A stretch of 64,000 bases of DNA from Vespa crabro (taxonomy: Eukaryota > Arthropoda > Insecta > Hymenoptera > Vespidae): positions 21,713,558 through 21,777,557 of the forward strand of contig NC_060955.1 in the NCBI RefSeq assembly GCF_910589235.1, written 5' to 3'. Every line of letters begins with the position of its first letter. Within the stretch, counting starts at the first letter, position 1. The notes below the pieces were generated by a model. It saw only the letters and a list, made by a program, of their open reading frames with translations, was not told the origin of the DNA and made no database searches. Below, piece after piece: positions 60,228 through 64,000 of this stretch. Made by a program: the position numbers and the translations under genes.

Positions 60228-61664
60228 ACGATGAATTCGCGAACGCTCGTAAATATTGGCCCGCTTGCGATTTTCCTGCGTACGTTCGTTCTATTCGTGA
60301 ACCATCAATCGTGTGTACGTGCAAGCCGTTCTGTTCTTGCAACCCAGCCGCACGATTTACGATTTGAGTCAATTCGTTCGACGTTTGAACAATGATTTTA
60401 CCATCGGATCTCTTCTCTAACAAATTCGGATGTATTTTTTGTTAATATTTTTCCCCCTTTTTCGACTTTTTATATCCCCCTTCCATCAAATTAATTTTAA
60501 CAGTTTATAAATCTAATTTGTATTCTTATGTCTTGCAAAAAAAAATATTTCATTGTTCTAATAATAGAATTTTTCTATTTGTAAAATAATGAAACTATTA
60601 TTACATTAAATGAAAAAATATACTTTTTTTTATATTATATATAATGCGTAAATCTTACACTTAGTATAAGTATACATATAGCAAATATTAATCTTCGAAT
60701 ATGAAATAACAATTAAGTTTGTTATTTCATGTGAAAATAAAATAAAAAATGCGAACGTATATAATTTTAAAGTTACATAAATTTATGAAGAATTTACTGT
60801 TAAATTTAATTTCTATTCGTTCGTTAACTGTTTTTTTGAATTAATAAATATTGATTTAAATTAATAAAAATTGATTAACACAATGATCACCCATGATCAT
60901 CAATTTACAATTTACTATTTACAAAATTTACAAATTAATTATTATGAATCGAATATGCTAACAAAAAATTTTAAATAACATAAATATATAACTAAATAAT
61001 AATTTAAAATGAAAAATGTGCCATCTAAAAAATAATTGTTATTGATTATTTTTATTTCTGCAACGAATAGAACAAAATGAGATTATAAATAAACAAAATG
61101 TTTATATGTGCATTTACAAATATATGTAAAATATTATATCAAATTATTATATAAATTATTATATCAAATATTAATAACAAGTTCACACGTATATATTCCT
61201 TTGATTTTAAAGTAAACGAACATAATATTCTACAAACATTTCAATTTTATGAAAAAAAATTAACTAAAAACATAATAAGCATTGTAATCATTACACTATA
61301 GATATCGTGTAATATTTTCCAACTTTCGTAAAAAAAAAAATTTAGCGTTTTTAATTGACTTAACGGATTGTCAAAAGTAATTAAAAACAATGTAGTAATT
61401 GGTGAATATCAGTGAAATAAACACATTATTGATATGAGAATCTAATCCTATTTAATTATAAGACACAATAATTTATCATTATCAGCTTATTGAATAATAA
61501 TGAAAATTCTATCGTGGTAGTAAAAAAAAATACCGTGGCAATTACATTAATTATCGTGTTAATCGTATTGACAGGTGTAATTTTACCTTCACGGTTAATT
61601 TGAATAAGTGGACAGATTAATCGATCCGTATCTAAATTAATGAAAACCGAGCTAAATGTGTTCA

Positions 61665-61665
<1 letters not shown>

Positions 61666-61718
<53 letters not shown>
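61666..61718. repeat. (CT)n microsatellite
   Basis: A CT run of about 22 units with one CCC interruption lies upstream of the visible Tolloid exons. Confidence 0.88.
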
Positions 61719-62379
61719 TTAGTACGATACCATCCTTATCTCTAATTAATTTTGTTAATCGATTTTTCAATGAGTATCGAGAGCACGTCGTAAGGGATCT
61801 ATAGTATCGACGTTCTTATAAGAAGTGTAATAAACGTGATAACAGGCGAGCTAGCGTTAATAAAAACGGATTTAGTTCTCTTCTTGCAGAAAGAAAAGGT
61901 TTCGTTACGAGTGCGATATTGTAATTATTATAAAAGAGATTAAAGGTTAGCGATTATCGTAAAATCTTTTTCTTCCATTTATGCTCGAAACTTTATGAGA
62001 TCTTTTTTTGTATAACTAAATTCTTTTTTGAAATATTAAAAAAGATTAACGTTTCTTTATACTTAATTAATATATATTTCTTCTTTTTCTATTCCTTTTT
62101 TTTTTTCTTTTTATTTTCTTTTTACATAGGTATACTTACATTTCCTTTATACAATTACAAATTCTTTTAGCAAATTGATCATGATCATAAAACCTTTTTT
62201 TCAGTCAAATATATTACGATCGTAAGTTTATTGAAATTTTATATAATATAAAGATTGATCTTTTTATTTATGTTTAAATATATTTCTATTCGACATTTCG
62301 TAATCTTTATTAGGTAAATGATTATAATTTCGAGATAATCTTTCGAACGTTAACTATGTAGATACATATATACATACAT

Positions 62380-62410
<31 letters not shown>

Positions 62411-62524
62411 ACATTAATATCCATTTCGGTTAACTAATTAATCTTGCATATACAGACTGTAAACATTAATCTACAGTTGGAGCAACGAGTCAAAGGATGG
62501 CAGGAGACGAGGAAAAGAGACGAC

Positions 62525-62527
<3 letters not shown>

Positions 62528-62577
<50 letters not shown>
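62528..62577. repeat. (GA)n microsatellite
   Basis: About 24 perfect GA units lie at the edge of a CpG-rich patch. Confidence 0.92.
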
Positions 62578-62581
<4 letters not shown>

Positions 62582-62876
62582 GAGGGTGGACATTAACGAG
62601 GTCGAAATTGGTGAATTCGCGAGGACCTATTCCACCCCCTGCCGTTTCACCTCTCACAAATACGACACCCTCGTCCGACGACTATCGAATAGGGGTTGGG
62701 TAACGGGAGGAGGACTCGCGGAACGTAGGTAGGTAGATAGGTAGGATCAAGCGAAGCGTGTACACGCTCACGTTCGTTTTCTCCCCTCCGTACCTGCGAT
62801 TTATTAATTCACGCTGCCTGACGATGATTCATCGTATCTGTAAACGCCTGCGTTGTTGCTGCTTGTGCTCTGCAGC

Positions 62877-62962
62877 GACAGCAACACCAGCCCCAGCACC
62901 AGCACCAATACCATTACCAGTACTAACACTAACGCCAATATTAGCACCAGCACCAACAACGC
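62877..62962. repeat. Degenerate CCAGCA-type repeat
   Basis: Imperfect hexamers of the form ACCAGC/ACCAAT/ACTAAC repeat through this block. The plus frame reads Ala-Pro-rich but lacks other coding evidence. Confidence 0.6.
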
Positions 62963-63236
62963 AACGTTTTCGTACGTGGTCCTCGTACAGATTGGCCCTA
63001 TACTATATCATCCATTAGAATAATAATTAATGGCGCTAGCTGACGAGTAATACCGCATAGCATCGATAATGCGATGCATTATTCTTCTCGTTAAATCGTC
63101 TCGATTTATCGATGCCTACATCGATGAAATTCCATATCGTATTTTCGTTTTATCGAATTTACGACCTTTTCAGTTACGTTCCTTTCTTGTTTAGGAAATC
63201 ATTGTCGTGTAATTTATTCATGGCATTGATGACAAC

Positions 63237-63262
63237 GATGATGATGATGATGATGATGATAA
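63237..63262. repeat. (GAT)n microsatellite
   Basis: About eight GAT units lie upstream of the visible Tolloid exons. Confidence 0.85.
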
Positions 63263-63395
63263 TAACGGTGACAATTTTAGGGTGATAACCCAACGTTACA
63301 AGGGACGATACTATACGATATTTAACACTTCAACGATGGCCCTGAATCTATTGATAATAAATGATATATCGGCTAATGAAAATGCTATCTCTCTC

Positions 63396-63547
63396 CCTCT
63401 TTTTCTCTCCCTCTCCCTCTCTCTCTCTCTCTCTCTTTTTCTCTCTATATCATGATTTATCGTCGTGAGATCGTGTGAATTTATAGCCCGTTTACGTTCA
63501 CCAGATTTCTGTCAAATGCAAACCGCGTAATACCGAATCATCTCACT

Positions 63548-63596
<49 letters not shown>

Positions 63597-63608
63597 CATC
63601 TCTCTCTA
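63396..63608. repeat. Two (CT)n microsatellites
   Basis: CT arrays at 63396-63444 and 63549-63608 flank a short unique segment near the right end of the window. Confidence 0.85.
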
Positions 63609-64000
63609 TCTCTTCGAACTGTCCCTTCAATTACTAGGATAACAACGTCGATCATCTATCACCGTTCTAGTACTCATCAGAAATCTCCTGTTAATATCGA
63701 CGAGCAAATTTCTCGTGTCTTTCGCGTAACTTTCCGTTTAAAGATAAGAGTGAAAGGAAGAGAAAGAGAGAGATGATCATTCGAGAACTCGTTTTTCAAC
63801 GTATGACGAGATAACGCCTTTTAGATTATCACTTGGGCGTTTATCTTATACCAGGGGAAGTGTCTAATGGACCGGGGAAAAGCCGAAAACGTCCGGTCCG
63901 ATTTGATTCAAACTCGTCGATATTCTCTCGACGGCTACTACAGCTTCTTATCAGAAGTCAAGGACAAGCTATCCTCGTGCATTCTTTTCAATTTCTCTTA

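Larger units (their letters stand above)
58027..64000. other. Upstream region or 5' intron of Tolloid
   Basis: Exon 58026-57874 begins with a split codon at a good acceptor, so at least one more coding exon with the signal peptide lies to the right. I found no convincing candidate up to 64000, so the first exon may lie beyond the window. The region alternates AT-rich DNA with CpG-rich patches (58260-58560, 59600-60370, 62570-63060) and microsatellites. Confidence 0.5.

Noticed and set aside
59987..60367. Plus-strand 126-codon frame with a poly-Leu stretch
   Set aside because: It is driven by the CTG repeat. There is no recognisable domain, and the frame is not supported by splice signals.
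62758..63018. Ala-Pro-rich frame resembling a secreted low-complexity protein
   Set aside because: It results from a degenerate CCAGCA repeat. Flanking residues show no signal peptide or conserved feature.

Overview
The window is nuclear DNA of an intron-rich, strongly AT-rich insect genome. Intergenic DNA and introns are packed with (TA)n, (GA/CT)n, (TAA)n and poly-A/T microsatellites. The seven protein genes all read as ordinary single-copy animal genes with GT-AG introns, and the proteins look insect-like. The mix of low GC, short introns inside genes and abundant (CT)n/(GA)n arrays suggests Hymenoptera (bee, wasp or ant). That placement is inference and no marker here proves it. I saw no bacterial, phage, CRISPR or viral content.

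Layout, left to right: gamma-tubulin (+, 5' end outside the window, stop at 2021); an NPDC1/CAB-1-type neural membrane protein (-, 7172 to 4763); the retromer subunit Vps26 (-, 13510 to 11274); the mRNA-export/nuclear-pore protein Rae1 (+, 14354 to 15835), divergent from Vps26 across about 0.84 kb; protein farnesyltransferase beta subunit (+, 17653 to 19382); a 14.8 kb gene-poor stretch that probably holds the upstream non-coding part of the next gene; the engulfment receptor Draper (+, 34229 to 39905, 16 coding exons); a convergent 3.6 kb gap; and the BMP-1/Tolloid metalloprotease (-, 58026 to 43504, 14 coding exons seen, first coding exon(s) not found).

I joined all exons by hand from splice sites and checked reading phase across every junction. 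The five complete genes with both ends in view give whole-codon totals: 480 aa NPDC1-like, 373 aa Vps26, 355 aa Rae1, 402 aa FNTB, 1005 aa Draper. The visible Tolloid part is about 1188 aa and the visible gamma-tubulin part 368 aa. The genes do not form one pathway. They are housekeeping and signalling genes that happen to be neighbours.

The most interesting non-routine observations are: a perfect-phase 24-nt candidate cassette microexon in Draper; three decayed tandem-repeat arrays (about 190, 90 and 180 bp periods) hidden in apparently featureless AT-rich DNA; a nested inverted-repeat locus at 28.8-28.9 kb; a Draper intron with 33 A's where a pyrimidine tract is expected; and several CpG-rich islands in the Tolloid introns and 5' region that may be promoters or enhancers. 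I found no convincing undescribed multi-gene system.
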